From: Comamonadaceae bacterium CG12_big_fil_rev_8_21_14_0_65_59_15
GTDB taxonomy: Bacteria; Pseudomonadota; Gammaproteobacteria; Burkholderiales; Burkholderiaceae_C
Length of the DNA stretch: 50,969 nucleotides
Assembly: GCA_002786915.1 (NCBI GenBank)
Contig: PCUV01000069.1
Location: forward strand, 1-50,969
Reading direction: 5' to 3'
Shown here: positions 17,012 to 25,072 of the stretch, piece after piece
Layout: every line of letters starts with the position of its first letter
Numbering within the stretch: position 1 is the stretch's first letter
Program-made: the position numbers and the translations under genes
The notes under the pieces: model-generated
What the model saw: the letters and a program-made list of their open reading frames with translations, nothing else
Told to the model about the DNA's origin: nothing
The model's database searches: none

Positions 17012-17062
17012 CATTTTGTGCTTGCTACATAAGGGTTAGAGCCTTTTTTTGTTATACAAAAA
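17008..17062 (+). repeat. Dispersed intergenic repeat, copy 4 (T-rich tail)
   Basis: AATAGCATTTTGTGCTTGCT and then AAGGGTTAGAGCCTTTTTTT follow directly after the DsrE-like gene. It matches the repeat family and its run of seven T after a short GC-rich dyad could also act as a terminator for the upstream operon. Confidence 0.55.
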
Positions 17063-17166
17063 GTGACAACGTGAAGCGTCTTTGCAGCCGTCTGAGCATC
17101 TACAGCAAACCTGAAAACGGCCCCTTCGCCGGTTGTGTGATCTAAGTAACAGTCCATAAGCAACTA

Positions 17167-17180
17167 CTGATTTATATCAA
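17167..17180 (+). promoter_or_regulatory. FNR/Anr box upstream of the thioredoxin-like/CcdA unit
   Basis: CTGATTTATATCAA differs from the consensus TTGAT-N4-ATCAA at one base. The centre (17173.5) is 41.5 bp before the start point predicted from CAGAAT at 17203-17208, the usual class II activation position. It indicates oxygen-responsive expression of the next four genes. Confidence 0.7.
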
Positions 17181-17248
17181 CGTTTGTCGTGTTGCGGCCC
17201 TTCAGAATTCGCCTGTCCAAACGGGTGTTTTTTAAAGAGGTTTGCATC

Positions 17249-17647
17249 ATGAATCGTCGTACTTTTACTGTTCTGACCACGCTTTTGTTGTCAGCGTCAT
17301 CCATCACATGGGCCGCACCCACTGCGCCGTTGAGCACACCAGCGCTGAAAGCCACCATTGCCTCCAACGGCAAGCCCACGCTGATCTTTTTCCTGAACCC
17401 GATGGGTGCACCGTGCCAGGCGCAAAAGGTAGAGCTGGACAAACTGGTGGCGCAGCCGTCAGCCAAATTCAACCTGGCGAACGTGAGCGTCATGGACCAG
17501 GGCGCGCGCCAGGCGTTTTACGACTACGGTGTGCGCAGTCTGCCTTCTTTGGTACTGGTGGACAAGGCAGGCAACGTCAACAAGGTGTTTGCCCCCGGCA
17601 TCCACAGCGCTGAGTCCATCACCGCCGCGCTGAGCGCGCTGAACTGA
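17249..17647 (+). CDS. Secreted thioredoxin-like protein with one active-site Cys
   Basis: A 132-residue protein from ATG 17249 (AAAGAGG upstream) with a signal peptide ending ITWA. The thioredoxin fold is seen in GKPTLIFFLNPMGAPCQAQK, VSVMDQGARQAFYDYGVRSLPSLVLVDKAG (with the cis-Pro). Where WCGPC would stand there is MGAPC, so the N-terminal nucleophile Cys is lost and only the second Cys remains. It cannot cycle as a normal dithiol oxidoreductase; it may act by a monothiol or persulfide mechanism. It is coupled to the CcdA-like gene by a one-base overlap, which suggests that the two proteins exchange thiol electrons. Confidence 0.8.
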   Translation: MNRRTFTVLTTLLLSASSITWAAPTAPLSTPALKATIASNGKPTLIFFLNPMGAPCQAQKVELDKLVAQPSAKFNLANVSVMDQGARQAFYDYGVRSLPSLVLVDKAGNVNKVFAPGIHSAESITAALSALN

Positions 17648-18288
17648 TGGAATTGGGCCTGCTCAATATTGGCATGGCCGTAGGCGCTGGCCTGGCCAGC
17701 GTGCTGTCGCCGTGCGTGTTGCCGGTGGTGCCGATCGTCATGGCCGGTGCCGAGCGCGACGACCGCCTGCGCCCGCTGCTGGTGGTGACCGGGCTGGCCT
17801 TGTCTTTCATGGCCATGGGGGCGGTGTCGTCCCTGTTTGGCGCGCTGCTGATCGGCAAGACCCGCACCATTGAAGTGGTCGCTGCCACCTTCATCGTGGT
17901 GATGGGGCTGATGGTGATGGCTGACATGAGCATTTTCAAACGCTTGTCGGCACTGTCATCCGTTCAGGTCAAGGGCAAAGGGCGCGTGGGGGGCTTGCTG
18001 CTGGGGTTGTCGCTGGGCCTGATCTGGGTGCCGTGTGTGGGCCCGTTCTTGTCCAGCACACTGGCCATGGTGGGCACCAGCGGCCAGCTCAGCACCGGCA
18101 TTGTGCTGCTCGGGTTTTATTCGTTGGGGCTGGGGATACCGATGTTGTTGCTGGGGTATTCCTCGCAATGGTTGCAAAACAGGGTCAAACGACTGCTCAA
18201 ACACGACACCGCGCTGCGTTACCTCACCGGTGGTACCTTGGTGGTCTTTGGTTTGTATCAAATCATTCAAGGAAACCTGGCGTTCTGA
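17647..18288 (+). CDS. CcdA/DsbD-type thiol electron transporter
   Basis: A 213-residue protein with six predicted membrane segments. The two reactive cysteines lie in the family motifs VLSPCVLPVVPIV (segment 1) and LIWVPCVGPFLSS (segment 4), each followed or preceded by prolines. CcdA proteins carry electrons from cytoplasmic thioredoxin to periplasmic thiol proteins. A second ccdA gene lies at 39868, in the cytochrome maturation cluster, so this copy is likely dedicated to the periplasmic sulfur/cytochrome system and its adjoining thioredoxin-like protein. Confidence 0.88.
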   Translation: MELGLLNIGMAVGAGLASVLSPCVLPVVPIVMAGAERDDRLRPLLVVTGLALSFMAMGAVSSLFGALLIGKTRTIEVVAATFIVVMGLMVMADMSIFKRLSALSSVQVKGKGRVGGLLLGLSLGLIWVPCVGPFLSSTLAMVGTSGQLSTGIVLLGFYSLGLGIPMLLLGYSSQWLQNRVKRLLKHDTALRYLTGGTLVVFGLYQIIQGNLAF

Positions 18289-18400
18289 CACCGCTGCGTG
18301 ACCTGGGTCACACGACACCCTTCTTTACAAACAATTGATGTCGTCTTCACCTGCCACGCAGACACTGTCCACTTCTTCAACCAACGACTGGGACTTCATC

Positions 18401-19126
18401 ATGTCAATCAAACTTCATCCTTCATTCAAGACGCTTGGCCTGGCCGCAGCGCTGGCCTTTGTCGGCATGGCGCATGCCTCCGACCCGGTGACAGACCTGA
18501 TGCAGGCGGCCAACGGCCCCTACCGCATGGCGCTCTACAAAACCAACAGCAAGGTGCAAGCCGAGGCGCAACAGGCACTCACGCAAGCCCAGCAAGCGTG
18601 GAGCAAGCTGAGCACGCAATTTGCCGCAAAACCGGCCGCACCATACGACCGTGACCCAGCCTTTGCAGCGTCGGTGGCCGAAGTCGCCAAGATCTATGAG
18701 CAAGCGCAAAAAGAGGTGGCTGCAGGGCAACTCAGCACAGCGCACAACACGCTGGAGCGCGTGCGTGATGTCATGGCCGACATGCGCCTGCGCAACAACG
18801 TGGTGGTGTTCAGTGACCATATGAACGCTTACCACAGCCAGATGGAAGTGGTGCTGATCCACGGCGCAGATACACTGGCTAAACCCAAAGGCATGTTGCT
18901 GTTGACGGCGCAGACCGGTGCGCTGAGCTACCTGGCCAAGCAGTTGGGCACGCAAGCGCCTGCTTCACTGAAGCAAAATGCCGAATTTGGCGGCCTGCTG
19001 AAAGCGGTTGAACAGTCAGTGGGGAATGTGGAGGCTGCTCTCTTGAACCAGGACGCAGCTGCCGTGAAAGAAGCCATTGGCAAACTCAAAGGCCCGTACA
19101 GCAAGCTGTTCGCCAAATTTGGTTGA
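18401..19126 (+). CDS. Secreted helical protein of unknown function
   Basis: A 241-residue protein from ATG 18401 with a signal peptide ending AHA. The mature part is almost all helical, with many Ala, Gln and Lys residues (VQAEAQQALTQAQQAWSKLS) and a central block LRNNVVVFSDHMNAYHSQME rich in His and Met. There is no CXXCH and no cysteine. The fold may be a four-helix bundle such as cytochrome c' or imelysin-type proteins without heme, but I do not recognise the family. It lies 112 nt after the CcdA-like gene and 17 nt before the AhpD-like gene. Confidence 0.75.
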   Translation: MSIKLHPSFKTLGLAAALAFVGMAHASDPVTDLMQAANGPYRMALYKTNSKVQAEAQQALTQAQQAWSKLSTQFAAKPAAPYDRDPAFAASVAEVAKIYEQAQKEVAAGQLSTAHNTLERVRDVMADMRLRNNVVVFSDHMNAYHSQMEVVLIHGADTLAKPKGMLLLTAQTGALSYLAKQLGTQAPASLKQNAEFGGLLKAVEQSVGNVEAALLNQDAAAVKEAIGKLKGPYSKLFAKFG

Positions 19127-19143
19127 TTTTTCTGGAGCATGGC

Positions 19144-19494
19144 ATGAGCAATTTTGATTCGATCGGCTTGATGAAATCCATCAACGACAAGCTCGGTCCC
19201 TACCGTAAGTCGCAGACCGAGACCATGCAGGGTTTTGGCCAGATGGCCAAGGCCGCCATGGCCGAAGGTGCTGTGAGTGCCAAGCACAAGGAGATGATTG
19301 CGCTGGCCATTGGGGTTACCCAGCACTGTGGCGGCTGCATTGCGTTTCACGTCAAGGCGCTGCACCGCCTGGGTTGCACCCGTGCCGAGCTTGAAGAAGC
19401 GCTGGGCGTGTGTGTTTACATGGGCGGCGGTCCGGGGCTGATGCTGGTGGCTGAAGCGCTGGCGGCGTGGGACGCTATCGCGCAGCCCGCCTGA
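19144..19494 (+). CDS. AhpD/carboxymuconolactone-decarboxylase-like protein
   Basis: A 116-residue protein from ATG 19144. It has the AhpD-type core MAEGAVSAKHKEMIALAIGV followed by THE CxxC region QHCGGCIAFHVKALHRLG and EELEEALGVC-like helix. The CxxC plus downstream His is typical of peroxidase-type members that cycle through thiols. It may protect the periplasmic redox system from peroxide or serve as a small-thiol-dependent reductase in the cytoplasm, since no signal peptide is seen. It ends 12 nt before the convergent sensor kinase gene. Confidence 0.85.
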   Translation: MSNFDSIGLMKSINDKLGPYRKSQTETMQGFGQMAKAAMAEGAVSAKHKEMIALAIGVTQHCGGCIAFHVKALHRLGCTRAELEEALGVCVYMGGGPGLMLVAEALAAWDAIAQPA

Positions 19495-19506
19495 GCCGAC
19501 GGGTTG

Positions 19507-20811
19507 TCAGGTAGGGCTTCGCGGCAGTGTGATGCTGGCGCGCAGTCCCCCCCCCGGCAAATTCATCAGCTCGAGCACGCCACCGTGTAGCCGCGCCACG
19601 TCGCTCACGATGGCCAACCCCAGTCCGACCGAGCCGTCGCTGCGGGTGCGTGCTGTGTCGGCCCGGTAGTAGGGTTGCACAACCTTGTCCAGTTCCTGCG
19701 GGTCGATGCCGGGGCCGTTGTCGAGCACGCTCAGATGCACGACTTTCCCGTCGTCGTGTTGCACCAGGGTGACCTGCGTGGCACCGTACTTGAAGGCGTT
19801 GTCTATCAGATTTTGTAGCGCTCTGCGCAAGCTGGATAAACGCCCGCTGCAAAAAATATGAGTATTCTCTTGGACCGTGACAGAGCGTCCCTGCACTCGC
19901 GCGTCGTCGGCCAGGCTCTCCAGCAGCGCATGCAAGTCCAGCGGTCGTACCGGTTCCTGGGTGGCACGCCCGCGCAAATAATCCAGCGTGCTGTCGATCA
20001 GGTTGGCCATGGCGGCAATGTCTTTGTCAATTTGTGCGCGCAAGTCTTCATCGTCGATCAACTCGCAGCGCAGCCGCAGCCGGGTCAGTGGCGTGCGCAG
20101 GTCGTGCGACACGGCCGCCAGCGCACGCTCTCGCTCTTGCACCAGACTGCGGATGTGCCCCTGCATGGTGTTGAAGGCTTGGGCGGCGTGGCGCATCTCG
20201 GCACTGCCAGTCTCGGGCAAGGGCGCTGTGTCCAGGTCGCGACCCAAGCGGTTGGCCGCCTGCGCCAGTTGGGTCAAGGGCTGTGTGGCCTGACGCACCG
20301 CCAGCAGCGTCACAACAGCCACCAGCAGCAGCGTGAGCGCCAGTTGCGCCAACAGTGCGGTGGACAGGCCCGGTATGGCGCTGGACGGTGTCTGTTCGGT
20401 CAACCTGACCCATTGGCTGTCCCGGAGTTGTACGTCCAGACTCCGTGCAAGTGTGGAACCCGGCCCCAGGCTTTTGCTGCGTACCGCGCGCGGACTGCCC
20501 AGGCGCTCGGCCAGCACAGTGGGGAGCGAGCCACGGGGAGCGTTGGGGTAAAGAACGTCTGGTTCGACAAACTCCACCGCCAGCCCCGCGCGTGCCAGCG
20601 CCTGCACCGTCTGGTCGTGTTGTGTTGGTGCGGTGGCTTCCAGCAACTGCACCGCATGGGTGATCTGCTCTGAAAAATTTTGTCCACGCGCTTGTAACAC
20701 CATCGCACTACGTTCCTGATTTTGAAGCCAGAAGCTCACACCCTGGGCCACGGCCAGCCCCAACAACAGAATGACGGCGATGCGGGCCGTGAGCCCCCAA
20801 GCGAGCTTCAT
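19507..20811 (-). CDS. Sensor histidine kinase (EnvZ/OmpR-type partner)
   Basis: A 434-residue kinase from ATG 20811, which overlaps the regulator stop by 4 nt (ATGA). Order of parts: membrane helix 1 (about residues 10-28), a periplasmic loop of about 125 residues, membrane helix 2 (LALTLLLVAVVTLLAV), HAMP, the phosphoacceptor box ALAAVSHDLRTPLTRLRLRC, and the ATPase with NLIDNAFKYG, DNGPGIDP and GSVGLGLAIV. All catalytic boxes are intact. The signal is unknown; the small Gly- and Met-rich secreted protein encoded divergently from the pair is a candidate target. Confidence 0.92.
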   Translation of the reverse strand: MKLAWGLTARIAVILLLGLAVAQGVSFWLQNQERSAMVLQARGQNFSEQITHAVQLLEATAPTQHDQTVQALARAGLAVEFVEPDVLYPNAPRGSLPTVLAERLGSPRAVRSKSLGPGSTLARSLDVQLRDSQWVRLTEQTPSSAIPGLSTALLAQLALTLLLVAVVTLLAVRQATQPLTQLAQAANRLGRDLDTAPLPETGSAEMRHAAQAFNTMQGHIRSLVQERERALAAVSHDLRTPLTRLRLRCELIDDEDLRAQIDKDIAAMANLIDSTLDYLRGRATQEPVRPLDLHALLESLADDARVQGRSVTVQENTHIFCSGRLSSLRRALQNLIDNAFKYGATQVTLVQHDDGKVVHLSVLDNGPGIDPQELDKVVQPYYRADTARTRSDGSVGLGLAIVSDVARLHGGVLELMNLPGGGLRASITLPRSPT

Positions 20812-21548
20812 GCCAACCCCGCACACTGCGCCTGCGGCGTGACCGCACTGGCCAGCACATAGCCTTCGCCGCGCACGGTCTTGATCAGTTGCGGTTCACG
20901 GCTGTCGTCGCCCAGGCGCTGGCGCAGCCGGCTCACCTGCACGTCGATGGCGCGGTCATACGCCTCGGCCTCCCGGCCATGGATGCGCTCCATGAGCTGA
21001 TCGCGTGTGACCACCCGGTTGGGGTGCTCCAGCAGCACGCGCAGCAGCCGAAATTCACCGCCGGACAGGGGCGTGACCACGCCGCCAGCGGTGCAAAGCA
21101 CCCGCTCGGCGGTGTCCAGGCACCAACCCGCAAAGCACAGGTAGCGGCTGGATTCTGGCTGCAAATTGGGCGGCAGCGCGCGCGTGCGGCGCAAGATCGA
21201 TTTGATGCGTGCTAGAAGTTCACGCGGGTTAAAGGGCTTGACCAGATAGTCGTCTGCGCCCATTTCGATACCCAGAATGCGATCGGTTTCTTCGCCACGC
21301 GCGGTGAGCATGATCACCGGCAGGTTGGACTTGGCGCGCAGGTCGCGGCACAGCGTCAGACCGTCGGTTCCGGGCAGCATCAAGTCCAACACCAGCAAAT
21401 CCACCGCGTGCTGCTGCAACTGTTGCCACATGGTGCGCCCGTCAGCGGCGGCCAGTGCCTCAAACCCGTTGCGCGCCAGGTAGTCCACCAGCAGGCGGCG
21501 GATGTCGGGTTCGTCGTCAACGATCAGGATGCAGTCTTGTTTGTCCAT
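20808..21548 (-). CDS. OmpR-family response regulator
   Basis: A 246-residue regulator from ATG 21548. The receiver has the acidic pair (LIVDDEPDIRR), the phosphoacceptor Asp in LLVLDLMLPGTDG, the Thr in MLTARGEE and the Lys in DYLVKPFNP. The C-terminal winged helix ends with RLRQRLGDDSREPQLIKTVRGEGYVL. It is coupled to the kinase gene. A direct repeat TGTAACGC with a 10-bp period at 21615-21632, in the intergenic region just upstream, is a likely binding site for its dimer and suggests autoregulation and control of the divergent small gene. Confidence 0.93.
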   Translation of the reverse strand: MDKQDCILIVDDEPDIRRLLVDYLARNGFEALAAADGRTMWQQLQQHAVDLLVLDLMLPGTDGLTLCRDLRAKSNLPVIMLTARGEETDRILGIEMGADDYLVKPFNPRELLARIKSILRRTRALPPNLQPESSRYLCFAGWCLDTAERVLCTAGGVVTPLSGGEFRLLRVLLEHPNRVVTRDQLMERIHGREAEAYDRAIDVQVSRLRQRLGDDSREPQLIKTVRGEGYVLASAVTPQAQCAGLA

Positions 21549-21614
21549 GGGGTGGATTTTCGGGTACGTTGTGCATTGCCGGGGATGCGTCAAATGTTCA
21601 GGCACGGCGCACTG

Positions 21615-21632
21615 TGTAACGCACTGTAACGC
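21615..21632. promoter_or_regulatory. Direct repeat, probable OmpR-type regulator site
   Basis: TGTAACGC occurs at 21615-21622 and again at 21625-21632, a 10-bp period that places both on one face of the helix. OmpR/PhoB regulators bind such tandem half sites. It lies between the regulator gene and the divergent small secreted protein. Confidence 0.65.
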
Positions 21633-21760
21633 CTAGCCAACTGGCAACACAGCGATGCAAAAAGCCGTGTTTCAGCCATCAACGGGACACACAAAGGCGC
21701 TTCAATTCACCCCAGGGACGCAGCAGGTGCGGCGCCCCACCGATACATCGGAGATTGAAC

Positions 21761-22156
21761 ATGAAAACCACATCCTTCATCAAGACATTGGCCATCGGCA
21801 CTGCGGTGGTCGCCGCGCTTTCTGCTGCCGTGATGGCGCAAGCGGCGCCCGGTTTTGGGCCAGGCAATGGCCAGGGCACGGGCTCAGGCAACCGCATGGC
21901 GCAGGGCATGCATGCAGGGTTCGGACCGGGCCAAATGCAGGGCCAGCAGGTCGGCCGCTCGCTGTTGACGCCCGAAGAGCGCAGCGCCAATCAGGCCAAG
22001 ATGGCCACCGTCAAAACCTATGAAGAGTGCAAGGCAGTGCAAGCCGAGCAGCACGCAGCCATGGCAGCGCGCGCTGCTGAAAAAGGCATGACCTTGCCAG
22101 CGCCTCAGTCGCGTGGCTGCGACATGCGCAAGGCACGCGGCATGTTTGCGGGCTGA
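21761..22156 (+). CDS. Small secreted Gly/Met-rich protein
   Basis: A 131-residue protein from ATG 21761 with a signal peptide ending AQA. The mature protein begins with a flexible APGFGPGNGQGTGSGNRMAQ stretch and continues into helices with LTPEERSANQAKMATVKTYEE and CKAVQAEQHAAMAARAAEKG; two cysteines are placed for a disulfide. Nothing in it matches a known enzyme. The LTPEER and Met-rich helices recall the general look of Spy/CpxP-type stress proteins, but the LTxxQ repeats are missing. It is probably controlled by the divergent two-component system. Confidence 0.75.
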   Translation: MKTTSFIKTLAIGTAVVAALSAAVMAQAAPGFGPGNGQGTGSGNRMAQGMHAGFGPGQMQGQQVGRSLLTPEERSANQAKMATVKTYEECKAVQAEQHAAMAARAAEKGMTLPAPQSRGCDMRKARGMFAG

Positions 22157-22229
22157 GTACCACGGTGGTGACAGACAGGGCGTTGAAGACGGTCGAAATA
22201 GATTCGACGGCCACGATCCATTGCCACCA

Positions 22230-22284
22230 TCTTGATAGCTGGTTACGCACTCTGCATAAACGCTAGAGCCTGTTTTTGTTTGTA
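22230..22284 (+). repeat. Dispersed intergenic repeat, copy 5
   Basis: CTTGATAGCTGGTTACGC and then AACGCTAGAGCCTGTTTTTG mark one of the best-preserved copies of the family. It lies between the small secreted protein and the ABC transporter genes and ends just before AAAAGGAG, the ribosome-binding site of the ATPase gene. Confidence 0.6.
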
Positions 22285-22299
22285 AAAAGGAGCGCCGTC

Positions 22300-22992
22300 A
22301 TGGCCTTGATCGAAGCCCGCAACGTCACCAAAGCCTACCGCATGGGTGACCAGGACGTCCCCGCCCTCAAGGGCATCACCTTTAACATCGGCGAAGGCGC
22401 GTTTGCCGCCTTTGTTGGGCCGTCGGGCAGCGGCAAATCAACGCTGCTGAATCTGATCGGCTGCCTGGACCACCCCAGCAGAGGCACCTTGCAGGTGGCC
22501 GGGGTGGACGTGGCCAGCCTGTCGCGCAGCGCTGCGGCTACTTTTCGCGGCGAGCATCTGGGCTTTGTGTTCCAGGACTTCAACCTGGTGCCGGTGCTCA
22601 GCGCCTATGAAAACATCGAATACCCGCTGCTGATGGTGCGCGGCTGGAGCGAGGCCAAACGCCGCGAACGCGTCAACCAGATGATTGCGGCTGTGGGCAT
22701 GAGCGAGCAGGCGCACAAGCGCCCCGATCAGCTCTCGGGCGGGCAAAAGCAGCGCGTGGCAGTGGCGCGTGCGCTGGTCGGTCAACCCAAGCTGGTGCTG
22801 GCCGACGAGCCCACCGCCAACCTGGACCACGACACCGCGTACAAGGTGCTCAACCTGATGAAGGCCATGCGCGACGACTTTGGCACCAGCTTCATCTTTT
22901 CCACCCACGACCCCAAGATCATGCACGAGGCCGAGCAGACCTTTACCCTGGAAGACGGCCGCATCGCACCCCCTGCTGGAGCCCAATCATGA
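22300..22992 (+). CDS. ABC transporter ATPase (LolD/MacB type)
   Basis: A 230-residue ATPase from ATG 22300, with AAAAGGAG upstream. Walker A is GPSGSGKSTLLNLIG, the Q-loop is FVFQDFNLVPVLSA, the signature DQLSGGQKQRVAVARAL, Walker B LVLADEPTANLD, and the H-loop STHD. The sequence belongs with the LolD/MacB/FtsE group that powers mechanotransmission rather than classical transport. It overlaps the permease gene by 4 nt (ATGA). Together with the LolA-like protein and an outer-membrane barrel that follow, it may move a lipid or lipoprotein-like molecule to the outer membrane. Confidence 0.92.
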   Translation: MALIEARNVTKAYRMGDQDVPALKGITFNIGEGAFAAFVGPSGSGKSTLLNLIGCLDHPSRGTLQVAGVDVASLSRSAAATFRGEHLGFVFQDFNLVPVLSAYENIEYPLLMVRGWSEAKRRERVNQMIAAVGMSEQAHKRPDQLSGGQKQRVAVARALVGQPKLVLADEPTANLDHDTAYKVLNLMKAMRDDFGTSFIFSTHDPKIMHEAEQTFTLEDGRIAPPAGAQS

Positions 22993-24236
22993 GCCAAACC
23001 CTGACCTTGGCCGCGCGCAACCTGATGCGCTATCGGCGTCGCACCTTGCTAACGGCCTTGCTGATCACGCTGGGCGTGCTGGCGCTGCTGCTGTTTGTGG
23101 CCGCAGCCGGCTCATTCAAGCAAACCATGGTCGGCTCCATTACCGACAGCATGCTGGGCCATTTGCAAGTGCACCGCAAGGGCTATACCGCGTCGATGGA
23201 CAACCTGCCGCTGACCATGAACCTGCAGCCGCGTGCCGTGGGCCTGATTGAAGACGCGCTCAAGGCCGACCCGGCCGTGGCGGCTTATTCCAAACGTGTC
23301 AAGCTCGGTGCCATGTTCAGCAACTTCGAGCAAAACAGCAGCGTGCGACTGAACGGCATTGACGCTGCGGCCGAAGACGCCGCCGTTCCTGCACTGCGTG
23401 GACGCATCATCGACGGCGACAAAACCGGCCCACTGGTATCGCCTGGCAAGGTGCTGGTGCCCGCGCTGCTGGCCAAAGGCATGAACGTCAAGGTGGGCGA
23501 CCCGGTGGTGCTGGTCGCGACCAATACGCAGGGCTCGGTCAACGGCAAAACGTTTACCGTGGGCGGCATTCTGGAAGGCATTACCGGCCCCGGCGGGCGT
23601 GACGGCTACATCGACATCGCTGACGCACGCGAGCTGCTGCGCATGGACAAGGAAGAAGTGATGGAAGTGGCGGTGCGCCTGAAAGACATCGACCTGCTGC
23701 CCGCCACGCAAAAACGCCTGGTGGCTGCGCTGGACGGCAGCATCCGCAACAAAGAAGACAAGCCCGCCACCGAGCTGCACACCTGGGCCGAGCTGTCACC
23801 CTTTGCCAACATCGTCAAGATGATCGACATGATGACCGTTTTCATCCGCATCATGCTGGTGGCGATTGTGCTGGTGAGCGTGATGAACGTGATGCTGATG
23901 GCGGTGTACGAGCGCATCCGCGAGATCGGCACGTTGGCGGCCATCGGCACGCAGCCGCGCAAGCTGATGGCCATCTTTTTGAGCGAAGGCTTGCTGCTGG
24001 GCTTGGTGGGCGCCGTGGTCGGTGTGGCGCTCAGCTACGCGGTGGTCGCGGCGCTGAACGTATGGCCGGTGGTGTTTGCCTTTGGCCGCGAGCAGATCAC
24101 GCTGCACCCCACGTTGGCGGGCGCTGAAGTGCTGGGTGTGCTGGTGCTGGCGGTGCTGGTGTCGGGCCTGGCCAGCCTGCAACCCGCCTGGCGCGCGGCC
24201 CGCATGGACCCCATCGAGGCGCTGCGGCATGTGTGA
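22989..24236 (+). CDS. ABC transporter permease (FtsX/MacB family)
   Basis: A 415-residue protein with the four-helix layout of the family: a helix near residues 20-42 (LLTALLITLGVLALLLFVAA), a large periplasmic domain, and three C-terminal helices (IMLVAIVLVSVMNVMLMAVY, GLLLGLVGAVVGVALSYAVV and EVLGVLVLAVLVSGLAS). The coupling motif YERIREIGTLAAIGTQPRKL and the ending WRAARMDPIEALRHV are typical. It is translated in coupling with the ATPase gene. It serves as the inner-membrane part of the envelope export system of this operon. Confidence 0.92.
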   Translation: MSQTLTLAARNLMRYRRRTLLTALLITLGVLALLLFVAAAGSFKQTMVGSITDSMLGHLQVHRKGYTASMDNLPLTMNLQPRAVGLIEDALKADPAVAAYSKRVKLGAMFSNFEQNSSVRLNGIDAAAEDAAVPALRGRIIDGDKTGPLVSPGKVLVPALLAKGMNVKVGDPVVLVATNTQGSVNGKTFTVGGILEGITGPGGRDGYIDIADARELLRMDKEEVMEVAVRLKDIDLLPATQKRLVAALDGSIRNKEDKPATELHTWAELSPFANIVKMIDMMTVFIRIMLVAIVLVSVMNVMLMAVYERIREIGTLAAIGTQPRKLMAIFLSEGLLLGLVGAVVGVALSYAVVAALNVWPVVFAFGREQITLHPTLAGAEVLGVLVLAVLVSGLASLQPAWRAARMDPIEALRHV

Positions 24237-24331
24237 TGAGTCGGATCTCCGGCGTGCGCTGCGGGTCAGCACCACCAACTTGCACGTTCTTCAACTATCA
24301 AATTGGCTTAACCAACTTTCAGAACTCCATC

Positions 24332-25072
24332 ATGATCACTCTAAAAAACATAGCTTCTCTCGCTTTATTGATACCCGCCCTGGCCTTTGCTGCCGTCGAT
24401 GGCGTGGCCTTGCTGAAAAAAATTGACCGCAACCTGGAGCCCGAGTCATACGAGAGTTACCGCAAGCTCATCAACATCGAACCCAACGGCGACAAGAAGG
24501 AATTCGTGCTCTACACGGTCAAGAAAGGCAAGGACAAGATGGCCAGCCTGTTCCTGCAACCGGCCAGCGACAAAGGCCGCAGCACGCTGCGCCAGGGCGA
24601 CAACATGTGGATGTACCTGCCCAGCGTCGGCAAACCGGTGCGCATCACCAGCTTGCAGTCGGTCACCGGTGGCGTGTTCAACAACGCCGACATCATGCGG
24701 CTGGAATACGCGGTGGAATACGACGTGGCGGCGGTGGACGAAAGTGACGCCAAGCTCATCACCCTGCAACTCAAAGCCAAAACCGGCGAGGTGGCCTACG
24801 ACAAACTCACGATGAAAGTGGACAAAAAGCTCTCGCTGCCGCTTGAAATCAAAGCCTATGCCAGCAGCGGCATGTTGCTGAAAACGCTGTACTTCAAGGA
24901 CATCAAAGACTTTGGCGGCGGCATCAAGCGCCCGGCCACCATCGAGACCGACAGCCCGCTGTACAAAGACTTCAAATCGGTCATGCTGTATTCCGGCCTG
25001 AAAAAACGTGACGTGCCCGACGAGGTCTTTACCCAAGGCTACATGGCGCGTATCGAAGAGCTGCGCAAATGA
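24332..25072 (+). CDS. LolA-like outer-membrane lipoprotein-sorting protein
   Basis: A 246-residue secreted protein from ATG 24332 with a signal peptide ending LAFA. After a helix (DGVALLKKIDRNLEPESYES) comes a run of antiparallel strands (KEFVLYTVKKGKDKMASLFL, DNMWMYLPSVGKPVRITS, KLTMKVDKKLSLPLEIKAY), the LolA/VioE-like half barrel found in COG2834 proteins. It lies 95 nt after the permease and overlaps the barrel gene by 4 nt. It may carry a hydrophobic molecule across the periplasm between the ABC permease and the barrel. Confidence 0.85.
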   Translation: MITLKNIASLALLIPALAFAAVDGVALLKKIDRNLEPESYESYRKLINIEPNGDKKEFVLYTVKKGKDKMASLFLQPASDKGRSTLRQGDNMWMYLPSVGKPVRITSLQSVTGGVFNNADIMRLEYAVEYDVAAVDESDAKLITLQLKAKTGEVAYDKLTMKVDKKLSLPLEIKAYASSGMLLKTLYFKDIKDFGGGIKRPATIETDSPLYKDFKSVMLYSGLKKRDVPDEVFTQGYMARIEELRK

